Positions 8,003-17,129 of a DNA stretch of 64,000 nucleotides are shown here, one piece after another. Location of the stretch: the NCBI RefSeq assembly GCF_013179805.1, contig NZ_SRRZ01000005.1:38819-102818 (forward strand), read 5' to 3'. The notes beneath the pieces were generated by a model, which saw only the letters and a list, made by a program, of their open reading frames with translations, was not told the DNA's origin and ran no database searches. The first letter of the stretch is position 1. Each line of letters begins with the position of its first letter. This stretch comes from Microcoleus asticus IPMA8 (lineage in GTDB: Bacteria; Cyanobacteriota; Cyanobacteriia; Cyanobacteriales; Microcoleaceae). The translations under genes and the position numbers were made by a program.

Positions 8003-8968
8003 TTAGCCGCCCCAAACCTTCTTTAAAACCTCTTGAGGAGAGATGTCCGCCATTTTGCCAGTAGGAGATTTAATGCCCAGAAATCGATCGCTCTTGGGCA
8101 GCAATTTCGCCGGTTCAGTCGGGCCGAACAAAGCTATTGTATAAGTTTGAACCGCCACAGCTAAGTGCATCGGCGCACTGTCAGTACATATCATCAAATT
8201 AGCAGCAGCAATGGTAGCAGCCAACTTGCCGACATCATCCGGCGAGATAACTTTTACATTCGGACATAACTCGACTAACTTTGTCACGAAGTCTGCATCT
8301 TCGGGGCCTTTCACAACAACAACGGGCAAATTCGGCTGCCGCTGCTGACAATCTTCAATTATTTGCTTCCAGTTGTCTGTAGGGTAAATTTTGTCAATAC
8401 CTTTAGACACAGCTAATTGACTGGAACCGCCGTGAATTAGAATGTAACCGCTTTCTTTTACCCCCAACCGCTGCTGTTCGGCTTCCGCCCACTGAATGTC
8501 CTGTTTTGGTACATTAATTGCGATCGGCGGACAAGCATTTTTAATGTTAAATCCTTGCAGCAAATCGTGGTACATTGAAGCGGCGTACTGTTCAGTTTTG
8601 AGCGGTACAGCAGCGGTGAGAAATCGAGCGCCGTTGGTTCCCGAATAGCCAACTCTCTGCGGAATGCCGGTCAGCCACAGCAGCAGCCCTACAGTCCACC
8701 GCTGGCCTAGGGAAATAACTGCTTCGTATTCGCGATCGCGAATTACGCCCAGTAAATTGCCCAAATCTGCCATAGCGTTGCGGTCTTTGAAATTGTACGT
8801 CAAGACTTCTTTGACGGATTTGCAGACTCGGTAAGCGCCCTTCGCCCTCGGTTCCACGATGACATCAATTTGCGCCTCTGGATAAGACTGCTTGAGGTCG
8901 TCGAGGGTGGGGAAAAATAAAATTTGGTCGCCAATCCCGCCTGGGACAAGTGCTAGTATTCGCATCAT
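8003..8968 (-). CDS. Glycosyltransferase family 9 (heptosyltransferase-like)
   Basis: 321 residues. The N-terminus MRILALVPGGIGDQILFFPT is the typical first Rossmann strand and glycine loop of GT9 enzymes. The C-terminal half has VISPDDVGKLAATIAAANLMI and ICTDSAPMHLAVA with FGPTEPAKL, the nucleotide-sugar binding region of the family. GT9 enzymes move heptose or other sugars from nucleotide donors to LPS core or other glycans on the inner face of the cytoplasmic membrane. The donor here cannot be named. The start has two ATG codons in a row (8968 and 8965). The gene is divergent from ispD across a 166-bp spacer. Confidence 0.9.
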   Translation of the reverse strand: MMRILALVPGGIGDQILFFPTLDDLKQSYPEAQIDVIVEPRAKGAYRVCKSVKEVLTYNFKDRNAMADLGNLLGVIRDREYEAVISLGQRWTVGLLLWLTGIPQRVGYSGTNGARFLTAAVPLKTEQYAASMYHDLLQGFNIKNACPPIAINVPKQDIQWAEAEQQRLGVKESGYILIHGGSSQLAVSKGIDKIYPTDNWKQIIEDCQQRQPNLPVVVVKGPEDADFVTKLVELCPNVKVISPDDVGKLAATIAAANLMICTDSAPMHLAVAVQTYTIALFGPTEPAKLLPKSDRFLGIKSPTGKMADISPQEVLKKVWGG

Positions 8969-9134
8969 AAACGATCGGCTATTATCTATCGAGGTAGCTC
9001 TCAGCGATCGGTCTTCAGCTATCAGCTTATAGTATTTCTAGACATTAAAAGCTACTGGCTGACAGCTAAACAACTGACCCAAAAGTACAGGACGCTCTTA
9101 ATATATACCTAGTTGGGTTAAGAACGGTTAGTTA

Positions 9135-9827
9135 ATGCACTTATTAATTCCTGCCGCGGGTTCGGGGCGACGGATGGGGAGTCAGCGGAACAAACTGCTG
9201 CTGACTTTGCTGGGAAAACCTTTGCTGAGTTGGACTTTGGCTGCTGCTGAAGCTTCGCAGCACATTAGCTGGATTGGCATCATGGGCCAGCCAGACGATT
9301 TTCCTGATTTTAAAGCAATTGTGAGCGATTTATCTTTGGCTAAGCCCGTGGAACTGATTCAAGGTGGCGCCACCAGGCAAGAATCAGTTTACAACGGTTT
9401 GCAGGCTTTGCCGCCCAATGCCGATCGAGTGTTGATTCACGACGGCGCGAGGTGTTTGGCAACTGCTGAATTGTTCGATCGATCTGCCGAGGCCCTCTTG
9501 ACCTGTCCGGGCTTGATTGTCGCCGTCCCGGTCAAGGATACGATTAAGGTCGTAGATGAGCGTCGGATCGTGCGAGACACGCCAGACAGAAGCAATTTGT
9601 GGGCAGCCCAGACTCCCCAAGGATTTGAAGTGAAATTGTTAAAGCAGTGTCACGAAGAAGGGCGACAGAAAGGTTGGGAAGTTACCGACGATGCGGCTTT
9701 GTTTGAAAAATGCGGTTTACCAGTGCAAATTGTGGAGGGAGAAGAGACGAATTTGAAAGTCACAACGCCCGTAGATTTAGCACTAGCTGAATTTATTCTG
9801 CGGCAGAGAACAGAGCAGAGTAAATAG
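9135..9827 (+). CDS. ispD: 2-C-methyl-D-erythritol 4-phosphate cytidylyltransferase
   Basis: 230 residues, normal length. The enzyme couples MEP and CTP to CDP-ME plus diphosphate, the third step of the non-mevalonate isoprenoid pathway. The CTP-binding loop AAGSGRRMG stands at the N-terminus, followed by LLGKPLLSWTL. IHDGARCL, VPVKDTIK and TPQGFEVKLL are family signatures, as is TDDAALFEKCG near the C-terminus. The pathway's first gene, dxs, is in the same window (34318-36228) but not linked in an operon. No strong ribosome-binding site is visible in front of ATG 9135. Confidence 0.96.
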   Translation: MHLLIPAAGSGRRMGSQRNKLLLTLLGKPLLSWTLAAAEASQHISWIGIMGQPDDFPDFKAIVSDLSLAKPVELIQGGATRQESVYNGLQALPPNADRVLIHDGARCLATAELFDRSAEALLTCPGLIVAVPVKDTIKVVDERRIVRDTPDRSNLWAAQTPQGFEVKLLKQCHEEGRQKGWEVTDDAALFEKCGLPVQIVEGEETNLKVTTPVDLALAEFILRQRTEQSK

Positions 9828-9847
9828 AATTTATTGACTATTTTTAA

Positions 9848-9914
9848 GAACGGGCGAAATGCCCGTTCCACAATCAAGAATCTGTTAGTTGTGGAACAGG
9901 CATCTTGCCTGTTT
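9848..9914. repeat. Two hairpins after ispD
   Basis: GAACGGGC-GAAAT-GCCCGTTC (9848-9868) is a perfect 8-bp stem. A second, similar hairpin (GAACAGGC ... GCCTGTTT, 9894-9914) follows 25 bp later. The loops differ but the arms are alike, which suggests two copies of one small palindromic repeat. They may end the ispD transcript, although neither is followed by a long T run. Confidence 0.55.
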
Positions 9915-9954
9915 CTTATGTTATCTTAGAAAGATCATACCTGGAAGTAAACAT

Positions 9955-10605
9955 ATGATTTCTGTTGCGCCGATCGCACCACCGTTACTCATAGGCGAAC
10001 AGCGGGTGGTGTTTAGAAATATTACTTGGCAAGGTTATCAACAACTGCTCAAGATTTTTGGCGATAAACGAGCAGCTACATTGATATTCGATCGAGGGAC
10101 TTTAGAAATTACCATGCCTTTAGAAGAACACGAATTTTCGGCACGCTTAATCGAGTTTTTGATTCGGATTTTAGTGAAAGAACTAGGTTTGAAAATTAAA
10201 ACAATGGGTTCGACAACCCTCGATCGATCGGACTTAGAGCGCGGTGCAGAACCAGATAATGCCTATTACATCCAAAATCAGCCCCTCGTAGCCGGTCGTA
10301 CAGTTGATTTAGCCACAGATCCGCCACCCGATTTAGTAGTGGAAATAGATATCACCCATACCGATATTAACAAGCCTGCTCTCTATGCCAGTATGGGAGT
10401 ACCGGAGTTTTGGCGTTACAATGGTAGAGAATGGCGAATTTATAAGCTAGAGAACGATGAGTATTTGGAAGTATCGGTCAGCCCCACTTTTCCGATACTT
10501 CCGAAGTCCAAGCTCTACGAATTTTTGGCAGCAGCGCAGCTAGATGAGGTAGAAGCAGAGGTGAATTTACGCAACTGGGTGAGAGAGATGGCGAAATCTA
10601 ACTAG
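9955..10605 (+). CDS. Uma2 family protein (putative PD-(D/E)XK nuclease)
   Basis: 216 residues from ATG 9955, which has GGAAG at 9943-9947 in good position. An upstream in-frame start would run through the hairpin repeat and is unlikely. The family core is visible: FDRGTLEITMPLEEHEF, then PPDLVVEIDITHTDINKPAL with the acidic and IE/EID residues of the nuclease-like fold, and YASMGVPEFWRYN. Uma2 (DUF820) proteins are greatly expanded in filamentous cyanobacteria. Their cellular role is unknown. A broken relative lies at 61113-61395. Confidence 0.9.
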   Translation: MISVAPIAPPLLIGEQRVVFRNITWQGYQQLLKIFGDKRAATLIFDRGTLEITMPLEEHEFSARLIEFLIRILVKELGLKIKTMGSTTLDRSDLERGAEPDNAYYIQNQPLVAGRTVDLATDPPPDLVVEIDITHTDINKPALYASMGVPEFWRYNGREWRIYKLENDEYLEVSVSPTFPILPKSKLYEFLAAAQLDEVEAEVNLRNWVREMAKSN

Positions 10606-10682
10606 CGAATTGGGCATTGGCGGTCGCCAGATTACGAGCTTCATCAGACCGTAAGTTCAAGAGAGAGAGTTTTCCTGTTTCG

Positions 10683-11420
10683 TTAGTAAGGGCTTGCTGT
10701 TGGTCTGACAATAATTTCGCTAACATCAACATCGTCAGGTTGTTCGATCGCAAATACAATCGATCGCGCGATCGCAGCCGCAGGAATAGCTATTTTGCGG
10801 AATTCTTGCATTCCCAATATTGCAGCTTCATCGCTGATGCTCTCGGCTAACTCAGACTCCGTTACTCCAGGAGAAATCACCGTCACCCGAATGTCGCCCC
10901 CAACTTCTTGTCTCAATCCTTCTGAGATTGCTCTAACGGCAAATTTAGTAGCACAGTAAACAGCAGCAGTAGGAGAAACCGCGTGTCCGCCGATCGAGGA
11001 AAGATTGATAATCTGACCAGATTTTTGTGCTTTCATCACAGGAAGTGCCGCCGCGATGCCGTACAAAACACCTTTGATATTGACATCAATCATGCGATCC
11101 CATTCCTCAACTTTCAGTTGTTCGAGTGCAGATAGGGGCATGACGCCAGCATTGTTAATCAGGACATCAACGCGATCGAACTTGCTTTGGGCAAATTGAA
11201 CGAGATCCTCCATTTGACTGCGCTGAGTCACATCTAGAGCCTGGTATTCGACTGTTCCACCCTCCGCACGAATGTCCTTGGCGATCGCTTCTAGGCGATC
11301 GGTGCGACGTGCACCTAAAACAACTTTTGCACCTTTTTTGGACAGCAACTTAGCGGTGGCTTCACCGATTCCGCTACTGGCTCCAGTGATCAGAACAACT
11401 TTATTTTCTACGTTCAACAT
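10683..11420 (-). CDS. SDR family NAD(P)-dependent oxidoreductase
   Basis: 245 residues. It has the classical short-chain dehydrogenase pattern: cofactor loop TGASSGIG near residue 13, NNAG near residue 88, catalytic serine in INLSSIGG, and the YCATK catalytic Tyr/Lys pair. R38-R39 in GARRTDRL favours NADP(H). It lies 33 bp downstream of a second SDR gene on the same strand and is probably co-transcribed with it. The pair is divergent from an AraC-type regulator, which probably controls it. Substrate unknown. Confidence 0.93.
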   Translation of the reverse strand: MLNVENKVVLITGASSGIGEATAKLLSKKGAKVVLGARRTDRLEAIAKDIRAEGGTVEYQALDVTQRSQMEDLVQFAQSKFDRVDVLINNAGVMPLSALEQLKVEEWDRMIDVNIKGVLYGIAAALPVMKAQKSGQIINLSSIGGHAVSPTAAVYCATKFAVRAISEGLRQEVGGDIRVTVISPGVTESELAESISDEAAILGMQEFRKIAIPAAAIARSIVFAIEQPDDVDVSEIIVRPTASPY

Positions 11421-11453
11421 GGTTGTTTTTCCTGTTATTGAGGTTGACTTGAA

Positions 11454-12221
11454 TTAAATAAACTGACCGCCAGAGACTTCGATTCTCTGTGCATTCACCC
11501 ATCTGTTGTCTTCCGATAGCAAAGCCGCGATCGCACCGCCGATATCATCAGGAAGACCGACGCGGCCCAAGGCAGTTTGCGAAGCGATAAAGCTGTTAAT
11601 CTCAGGATTGTCACGCACCGCACCGCCATTGAAATCCGTTTCAATTGCGCCTGGGGCTACCACATTCACAGCAATCTGTCTGTGTCCCAGTTCTTTCGCC
11701 ATGTATCGGGTCAAAACTTCGATCGCTCCCTTCATGCTTGCGTAAGCTGCATAGCCAGGTAAAGCAAAACGGGCAAGCCCAGAGGAAATATTGACTATCC
11801 GTCCTCCATCATTGATTAAAGGAAGAAGTTTCTGCGTGAGGAAAAAAACGCCCTTCAGATGAATATTCATCAAGCGATCGAAATCATCTTCCGTCGTATC
11901 AGCAAAAGACGCATAAACACCAACACCAGCATTATTGACGAGGAAATCAAAATGCTCTGTCTGCCATTTGTCTTGAAGTGACTGCTTGACTTGTTCCGCG
12001 AAACCGTCAAAGGTTTTAGTGTTTGAAGTATCCAGTTGCAGGGCAACGGCTTGAGCTCCGATATCGGCGATCGCAGATACGACATTTTTCGCATCCTCAT
12101 CGCTGTTGTTATATGTCACGATGACATCGACTCCTTTTTTGGCAAGGGTCAAAGCCGTATTTTTGCCAAGTCCTCGGCTCGCCCCTGTTACCAATGCGAT
12201 TTTTTTCTTGTCTTGGGTCAT
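11454..12221 (-). CDS. SDR family oxidoreductase
   Basis: 255 residues. It shows TGASRGLGKNTA (cofactor loop), NNAGVGVYA, IVNISSGLAR and the catalytic YASMKGAIE segment. The C-terminus has the typical PDDIGGAIAALLSEDNRWVN and a GGQFI end, close to 3-oxoacyl-ACP reductase/glucose dehydrogenase-like SDRs. It is the first gene of the two-gene operon, with its ATG facing the AraC-type gene across 176 bp. Arrangements of SDR genes with an AraC_N regulator occur widely in bacteria as oxidative or aldehyde stress units. That function is inference here. Confidence 0.92.
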   Translation of the reverse strand: MTQDKKKIALVTGASRGLGKNTALTLAKKGVDVIVTYNNSDEDAKNVVSAIADIGAQAVALQLDTSNTKTFDGFAEQVKQSLQDKWQTEHFDFLVNNAGVGVYASFADTTEDDFDRLMNIHLKGVFFLTQKLLPLINDGGRIVNISSGLARFALPGYAAYASMKGAIEVLTRYMAKELGHRQIAVNVVAPGAIETDFNGGAVRDNPEINSFIASQTALGRVGLPDDIGGAIAALLSEDNRWVNAQRIEVSGGQFI

Positions 12222-12397
12222 TGCCTTATCCTTTTACTGTTTCATTCAGATGTGTTCATCCTATGAGTAAAAGCAAGGGTTTTGAATACACAGACCTCGC
12301 AATTTATTGCCTAATCCTCCAAAGCCCTAGTTTAGGAATGGCTCAAGATGCTCTATGATGAGCAAAAGGAAATGGTTAAATCAATCAAAAAACTAGC

Positions 12398-13333
12398 ATG
12401 GCGATTGAAATGCTCAACCAAGTAATAAATCAAGATGCGATCGCTAATCAGTGTCAAGAACTGGCGGGATTGCTAACTCGGCACACCGACGGCAAGGGAA
12501 ATGGTTTTCATAAAACAGACATAGACAAACTGGAATTTATGCGAGAATCTTCTGTTTCCGCCGCACTGCACGGTGTCTATCAACCTATTCTCGCCATCGT
12601 CATTCAGGGCAAAAAAGAAGCCTTGCTGGGTGAGGAAACCTATCGTTATGGCGCGGCTCAATATCTTGCGATCTCAGTTGATTTACCTCTGAGTGGATTT
12701 GTTGTAGAAGCAACTCCAGACAAACCGTATTTAGGATTCAAGCTGAATTTAGACCCACGCCAACTCTGCGATATTATCACTGCCCAAACCCAGCCAAGCG
12801 CAAGCAAGAAAGAAAACTCTGTCAGAGGCTTATTCGTCAGCAATGCCGATGCGCCGTTGCTCGATTGCGCCCTCAGACTGACACGACTTTTGGATACGCC
12901 GCAGGATATCCCGATGCTGGCACCGATGATTATCCGCGAAATCTATTATCGTCTTTTAATGGGTGAGCAAGGCGAAGCTGTCCGCCAAATCGCCACATCT
13001 GGCAGCAATATGCAGCGCATCGCCGAGGTACTCAAACTGATTAAAACTGATTTTGCAAAACCGATGCGGGTTGAGGATTTGGCAGGACAAGCCAATATGT
13101 CTCCTTCATCTTTCCATCACCATTTCAAGGGAGTTACATCGATGAGTCCACTTCAATATCAAAAGCAATTAAGACTATTAGAAGCACGTCGCCTGATGCT
13201 TGCTGAAAACTCCGATGCGGCAAATGCTGCCTATCAGGTGGGTTATGAAAGCCCCTCACAGTTCAGCCGCGAATACTCTCGTATGTTTGGTGCGCCGCCG
13301 ATTAAAGACATTGAGCGTTTGCGTACTGCTTGA
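12398..13333 (+). CDS. AraC family transcriptional regulator (AraC_N type)
   Basis: 311 residues. Residues about 45-190 match the AraC_N sensor domain (SAALHGVYQPILAIVIQGKK, YLAISVDLPLSGFV). Residues about 205-305 form the double helix-turn-helix DNA-binding domain (MRVEDLAGQANMSPSSFHHH, PLQYQKQLRLLEARRLML, AAYQVGYESPSQFSREYSRM, FGAPP). It is divergent from the SDR pair, and the shared 176-bp spacer is the obvious site for its operator, though no clear inverted repeat was identified. Possibly an activator of the neighbouring reductases. Confidence 0.93.
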   Translation: MAIEMLNQVINQDAIANQCQELAGLLTRHTDGKGNGFHKTDIDKLEFMRESSVSAALHGVYQPILAIVIQGKKEALLGEETYRYGAAQYLAISVDLPLSGFVVEATPDKPYLGFKLNLDPRQLCDIITAQTQPSASKKENSVRGLFVSNADAPLLDCALRLTRLLDTPQDIPMLAPMIIREIYYRLLMGEQGEAVRQIATSGSNMQRIAEVLKLIKTDFAKPMRVEDLAGQANMSPSSFHHHFKGVTSMSPLQYQKQLRLLEARRLMLAENSDAANAAYQVGYESPSQFSREYSRMFGAPPIKDIERLRTA

Positions 13334-13392
13334 GCGTAACTGTTTCGACTATATTGGTTTTGTTCCGTTAATACAAGTGGAGGATGAAAGCA

Positions 13393-13716
13393 ATGGAATA
13401 TAGCGGTACATGGCGGATCGCAGAGATGGCAATGTGGGATAGTGATTATTTGGACATGGAAGTTGAAGCCTATATCGAGATTGATGAAACAGGTTCAGGA
13501 GAATTTCAATTCGGTTTAGTATCAGGTCAAATTGACGGCGAAGTCGTAAAAGATGGAAAGGATCAGCGATTTGAGTTTACATGGGACGGTAATGATGAGA
13601 ACGATCCTGCATCTGGTAGCGGTTGGCTCAAATTAAAGGATAAAAACTCGGTAGATGGTCGAATCAAATTGCACCAAGGCGACAGTTCTAGTCTTGTTGC
13701 AAAACGCATGAAATAG
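13393..13716 (+). CDS. Small acidic protein of unknown function
   Basis: 107 residues from ATG 13393, which sits 9 bases after GGAGG (13379-13383). The ATG at 13384 is too close to that site. The sequence is rich in Asp/Glu and Gly with alternating hydrophobic residues (YSGTWRIAEMAMWDSDYLDM, GSGWLKLKDKNSVDGRI), suggesting a small beta-barrel or lipocalin-like fold. No named family is recognised. It follows the AraC gene on the same strand and is convergent with the LysR gene. Confidence 0.7.
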   Translation: MEYSGTWRIAEMAMWDSDYLDMEVEAYIEIDETGSGEFQFGLVSGQIDGEVVKDGKDQRFEFTWDGNDENDPASGSGWLKLKDKNSVDGRIKLHQGDSSSLVAKRMK

Positions 13717-13759
13717 GCAATCAGCGATCGCACTATTGGTTGCGCGATTTTTTTGATCG

Positions 13760-13797
13760 CAGATGAACGCAGATAAAATACCATCTGCGTTCATCTG
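13760..13797. terminator. 15-bp inverted repeat between convergent genes
   Basis: Arms CAGATGAACGCAGAT (13760-13774) and ATCTGCGTTCATCTG (13783-13797) are perfectly complementary with an 8-base loop. The position between two convergent genes fits a bidirectional terminator. The sequence (ATCTGCGTTCATCTG) also recalls a repeat widespread in cyanobacterial intergenic DNA; a partial relative occurs near 45755-45785. Confidence 0.6.
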
Positions 13798-13870
13798 TGT
13801 TCCGAAGCTGATATCTGCGGTAACAAAATCCAAATCTAACCAATAACCAATAACAACTGACTTAGGTTTC

Positions 13871-14803
13871 TCATGAAGGATTAATCGCAAACTCGCCCTC
13901 ACTATCAACCTCTGCCGCACTTGTCACTACATCCAAAAACGCAAACACGGCCGGAACTAACAGCGCATCCCTCAAAACAGCCACCCCAATTACTCTCTCA
14001 AAATCCGCCGGCAAACTGCAAACTTTTACCGAAGCAGGTATCGGTTCTGCGGCCAAACGGGGCAGAATTGCTGTACCCAAACCTTGCATCACCATACTGA
14101 CAATAGTTGAATCTTCGCTGAGTTCGTAACCGATATTTAAGGGAAACCCGGAAGTTGTCAAATATTTGCGAAGCGGTATCGAACAAGGATTTTCGGCCGG
14201 CTGCAAAATCAGGGGATAGTTCGCTAATTCTTCCCAGGTAATCTTAGCACTTTTACATTGTCCGTTCGGCGGCAGCAACACAACATATTTATCCCGCAAA
14301 ATTTCTCTAGTTTCAAATTCATTAGAGATGGGAAGAGAGACAAAGCCGATGTCTGCTTTGCCCGAGCGCAAAGCTTCTTCCACAGCTTGAGTATAATAAA
14401 CTTCGGTAATGGTGACCGCAATTTTGGGAAAGCAACTGCGAAATTTAGCAATAATACCCGGTAGGATATGAGTTGCGACACTCCGAAAAGTAACTATCCG
14501 TACCTGGCCTCCCTGCAAGCCTTTTTCTAAATCCGCTTCTTTGACCATCATTTCTAAGGCGCAGGCTATTTGACGCCCGTGAAGCAGCACCCTTTCCCCC
14601 ACCGGCGTCAGTTGAGCACCGTGTCGCCCCCGGTGGAACAGTTGCACTCCCAATTCTGTTTCTAAAGAGGCGATGGCGTGGCTGACTGCGGATTGGGACA
14701 GTTCCAATTGCAAAGCCGCCTCGCTAAAGTTTTCACAGTCTGCTACTGCTAGCAAAGCCTGAATTTGAGAGAATTTCATCCGCCGCGTATTGATTTCGTT
14801 CAT
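13871..14803 (-). CDS. LysR family transcriptional regulator
   Basis: 310 residues from ATG 14803. Upstream in-frame TTG 14827 is less likely, and ATG 14779 is also possible. The winged HTH occupies about the first 60 residues (FSQIQALLAVADCENFSEAA, LSQSAVSHAIASLE, LGVQLFHRGRHGAQLT). The rest is a periplasmic-binding-protein-like effector domain (FPKIAVTITEVYYTQAVEEA, KADIGFVSLP, VSMVMQGLGTAILPRLAAE). The spacer to the divergent gene at 15064 contains a dyad (GCAC...AATATT...GTGC near 14952-14972) that could be a LysR site. Target genes unknown. Confidence 0.92.
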   Translation of the reverse strand: MNEINTRRMKFSQIQALLAVADCENFSEAALQLELSQSAVSHAIASLETELGVQLFHRGRHGAQLTPVGERVLLHGRQIACALEMMVKEADLEKGLQGGQVRIVTFRSVATHILPGIIAKFRSCFPKIAVTITEVYYTQAVEEALRSGKADIGFVSLPISNEFETREILRDKYVVLLPPNGQCKSAKITWEELANYPLILQPAENPCSIPLRKYLTTSGFPLNIGYELSEDSTIVSMVMQGLGTAILPRLAAEPIPASVKVCSLPADFERVIGVAVLRDALLVPAVFAFLDVVTSAAEVDSEGEFAINPS

Positions 14804-15063
14804 AGCGTTTGTGCCAGTAGTACCCAAATTGTCACAAGGGCTTCGATCTATCGATTTTATTCATACAACCTATGCAAGCAATGCTTTGATTGTCAATGGT
14901 CGCAGAGTTAAAGTTAATTTATCAGGCAACAGATAGACTTTAACCAAACTTGCACGACAACAATATTGTGCTGTATTTGCGATGAAAACATGGCATATTT
15001 CAGCTATTATTTGTAATTTTTTGGTGCAATTTTTGGAGTATTTATAACTAAAAGGTGTTGGCT

Positions 15064-15357
15064 ATGTCTACTGGCAAAAATCAGATCGATACCCCAAAAA
15101 TGAAAGTTTTTTCGATGGCCGATCGAGCAAAACCTTCCGAAAAACAGAAAGGGCAATCGCTCTTTTGGGTTATGAATCAAATTTGGCAGTTTTTCATAGT
15201 CGCCACTGCTGGCCCAGACGAGCTAAGAATTTGGCAAACCTCAGATAATGATGGTAACACTTGGTGGCACGGTTGCGATCGAGCTACAGGTCGCTCTACT
15301 TGTGTGGCAACTGAGGATGAAATGCGCGCTTGGCTCGATCGGCGTTACTGCCAATAG
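15064..15357 (+). CDS. Conserved cyanobacterial hypothetical protein
   Basis: 97 residues from ATG 15064; the TTG nine bases upstream is the other option. The C-terminal half has a compact pattern (LRIWQTSDNDGNTWWHGCDR, EDEMRAWLDRRYCQ) rich in Trp and acidic residues. The N-terminus is basic and polar. I do not recognise a named family. It is divergent from the LysR gene and may be its target. Confidence 0.65.
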   Translation: MSTGKNQIDTPKMKVFSMADRAKPSEKQKGQSLFWVMNQIWQFFIVATAGPDELRIWQTSDNDGNTWWHGCDRATGRSTCVATEDEMRAWLDRRYCQ

Positions 15358-15520
15358 TCGATTGTCGCTTGTATGGAACCGGGTTTATTTAGGTTGTTTG
15401 CCGTCATCAAAGGAATTGGTGAATCCGCCGCTACAAAATTTGGCAAATGCAAAGATTTCAGTGATGAGGCAATAATTGTGAATTTTTGATTTTTGATGGT
15501 TTAATTTCAAAGGAGATACT

Positions 15521-15805
15521 ATGCTTCAAAGAATTTCCGAGTTAGCAGCGCCCGTTAGCGGAGCCCTCGAAGAGGATCGCATTATTCTAATGGAAAATGA
15601 GGTATACAGATTGCCTCAAACTCATCGAGAACTTCAAGTTTTGTCAGGAACTGCTTGGATCACGCTTGACCAACAGGACATCATTTTGCAAAGCCAGGAA
15701 AAAGCATCGCTTCCACCTAGCAAAAACTTTGCTGTCATATCCGCTCTCAACAATATGCCGCTGATTCTGACAGTCTGGCAAGACAAAAACCCAGCCAGAA
15801 CCTAG
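15521..15805 (+). CDS. DUF2917-like small beta protein
   Basis: 94 residues with a strong ribosome site (AAAGGAGA) before ATG 15521. The middle (LQVLSGTAWITLDQQDIILQ, followed by EKASLPPSKNFAVIS) resembles the cupin-like DUF2917 family, in which a short beta-sandwich surrounds a conserved GxxWhT. No catalytic residues are evident. The assignment to the family is from memory of its pattern and is only moderate. Confidence 0.65.
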   Translation: MLQRISELAAPVSGALEEDRIILMENEVYRLPQTHRELQVLSGTAWITLDQQDIILQSQEKASLPPSKNFAVISALNNMPLILTVWQDKNPART

Positions 15806-15886
15806 GGATTGAGAAAAAATTCGGCAGGAGCACCCCAAAAAGCTCTATCTTAATAGTTATCACTTGGCTATTGGAGGACTCGATCG

Positions 15887-16951
15887 GTGCACTGCCGCTC
15901 TTACCACTTCAGCTATCTCGCAGCTATAAGTATTGTTTTATGGCCGGCACTCAGCTTGCTGGCAATTTCAGACGCTCGGGCTTATACCCCAATTATAAAT
16001 GCGAGGCGCGCCCAAGCGAGCGATTACGCCCAAGCAACAGACCCTAAAACGCAAGCAGACAAACTCTTTGAAACAGGAGTAAAACAGTACCGCGAGGGTT
16101 TGTTTCGAGAAGCAATTCAGACTTTTGAGCAAGTTTTGGCAATTCGCAAGCAACTAGGCGACAAACCGGGAACCGGAGAAACCCTCAATAATATGGGGGA
16201 AGTTTATGCTGAAATGGGTTCGCAGCCCAAAGCTTTGGAAGTTTTGCGGCAAGCTTTAGTCATTCACCGAGAAATTGGCGAAGGGCTTCGTATCGCGCGC
16301 ACTCTAAATCTCATAGGTTTCGTCAACCGGGTTGCGGACAATTTTTCCGAAGCGATGAAACTTCACCAAGAAGCTTTGGAACTTGCCAAAACTGCCAACG
16401 ATCAAATTGGAATTGGAGAATCTCTCCACAACATCGCGGCCGTGTACGCAGAACAGGCAGATTACGCCAAGGCGATCGAATTTTACCAACAAGCCCGCAC
16501 GATTCGCACTACTTCCGGCGATCGCCGCGATTTAGGCCGTACCCTCAATAACATGGGCGGCGTCTATTACAACATCGGCGACTTTAATAGAGCGATGGAA
16601 TTTTACCACCAAGCTTTAGCAATTCGCCGGGAAATCGGAGATAGGGCTGGCGTCGGCCGCCTCCTCAACAACATGGCACTTACCTCTCGCAAACTCGGCA
16701 AAGATACTCAAGCGCTGATCTATTTTCAGCAAGCGATACCAATGTTAGAAGCAATCGGCGACAAGACAAGTATCGGACGCTTGCTCAACAATATGGGCGC
16801 GATTTATGAAAGTCTCGCTCAATATAGCAAAGCTCTCGAATCCTACGAGCGAGCTTTGAAACTTGCTCGCGAGGGCGGTGACAAAGCCGGAGAAACTACA
16901 GCGATGGAGGGTATTAAGCGATTGTCTTCCAGTCAGCTTGTGCCGCAATAA
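15887..16951 (+). CDS. Secreted TPR-repeat protein
   Basis: 354 residues. The GTG start at 15887 is supported by GGAGG at 15873-15877, nine bases upstream. A hydrophobic segment (SYLAAISIVLWPALSLLAIS) followed by DARA fits a signal peptide, so the product is probably periplasmic. From about residue 60 there are seven ~40-residue tetratricopeptide units of the kinesin-light-chain type (for example LNNMGEVYAEMGSQPKALEV and LNNMGGVYYNIGDFNRAMEF). TPRs build protein-protein interaction scaffolds. The partner is unknown. Confidence 0.88.
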   Translation: MHCRSYHFSYLAAISIVLWPALSLLAISDARAYTPIINARRAQASDYAQATDPKTQADKLFETGVKQYREGLFREAIQTFEQVLAIRKQLGDKPGTGETLNNMGEVYAEMGSQPKALEVLRQALVIHREIGEGLRIARTLNLIGFVNRVADNFSEAMKLHQEALELAKTANDQIGIGESLHNIAAVYAEQADYAKAIEFYQQARTIRTTSGDRRDLGRTLNNMGGVYYNIGDFNRAMEFYHQALAIRREIGDRAGVGRLLNNMALTSRKLGKDTQALIYFQQAIPMLEAIGDKTSIGRLLNNMGAIYESLAQYSKALESYERALKLAREGGDKAGETTAMEGIKRLSSSQLVPQ

Positions 16952-17093
16952 TGACAGTTAAGCGGTTCGGCTTCTCGGGTGAAGATTGGAAAAGATAGAC
17001 TTTGGCGATTGGTGGGCAAGAATCTGTCAGTAGTTGCATCATGTGTTGCCAAAAATACATGGCTCAAAAAGAGGAAAAAGGCTTGAGGGGCGC

Positions 17094-17099
17094 TATAAT
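17094..17099 (+). promoter_or_regulatory. Candidate -10 element of the aspartic-protease module
   Basis: A perfect TATAAT lies 31 bp before the ATG at 17130. No good -35 hexamer is found at the usual distance, so recognition may need an activator. Confidence 0.3.
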
Positions 17100-17129
17100 T
17101 TGATTAATATCGCGATCGAAAGGTGGAAT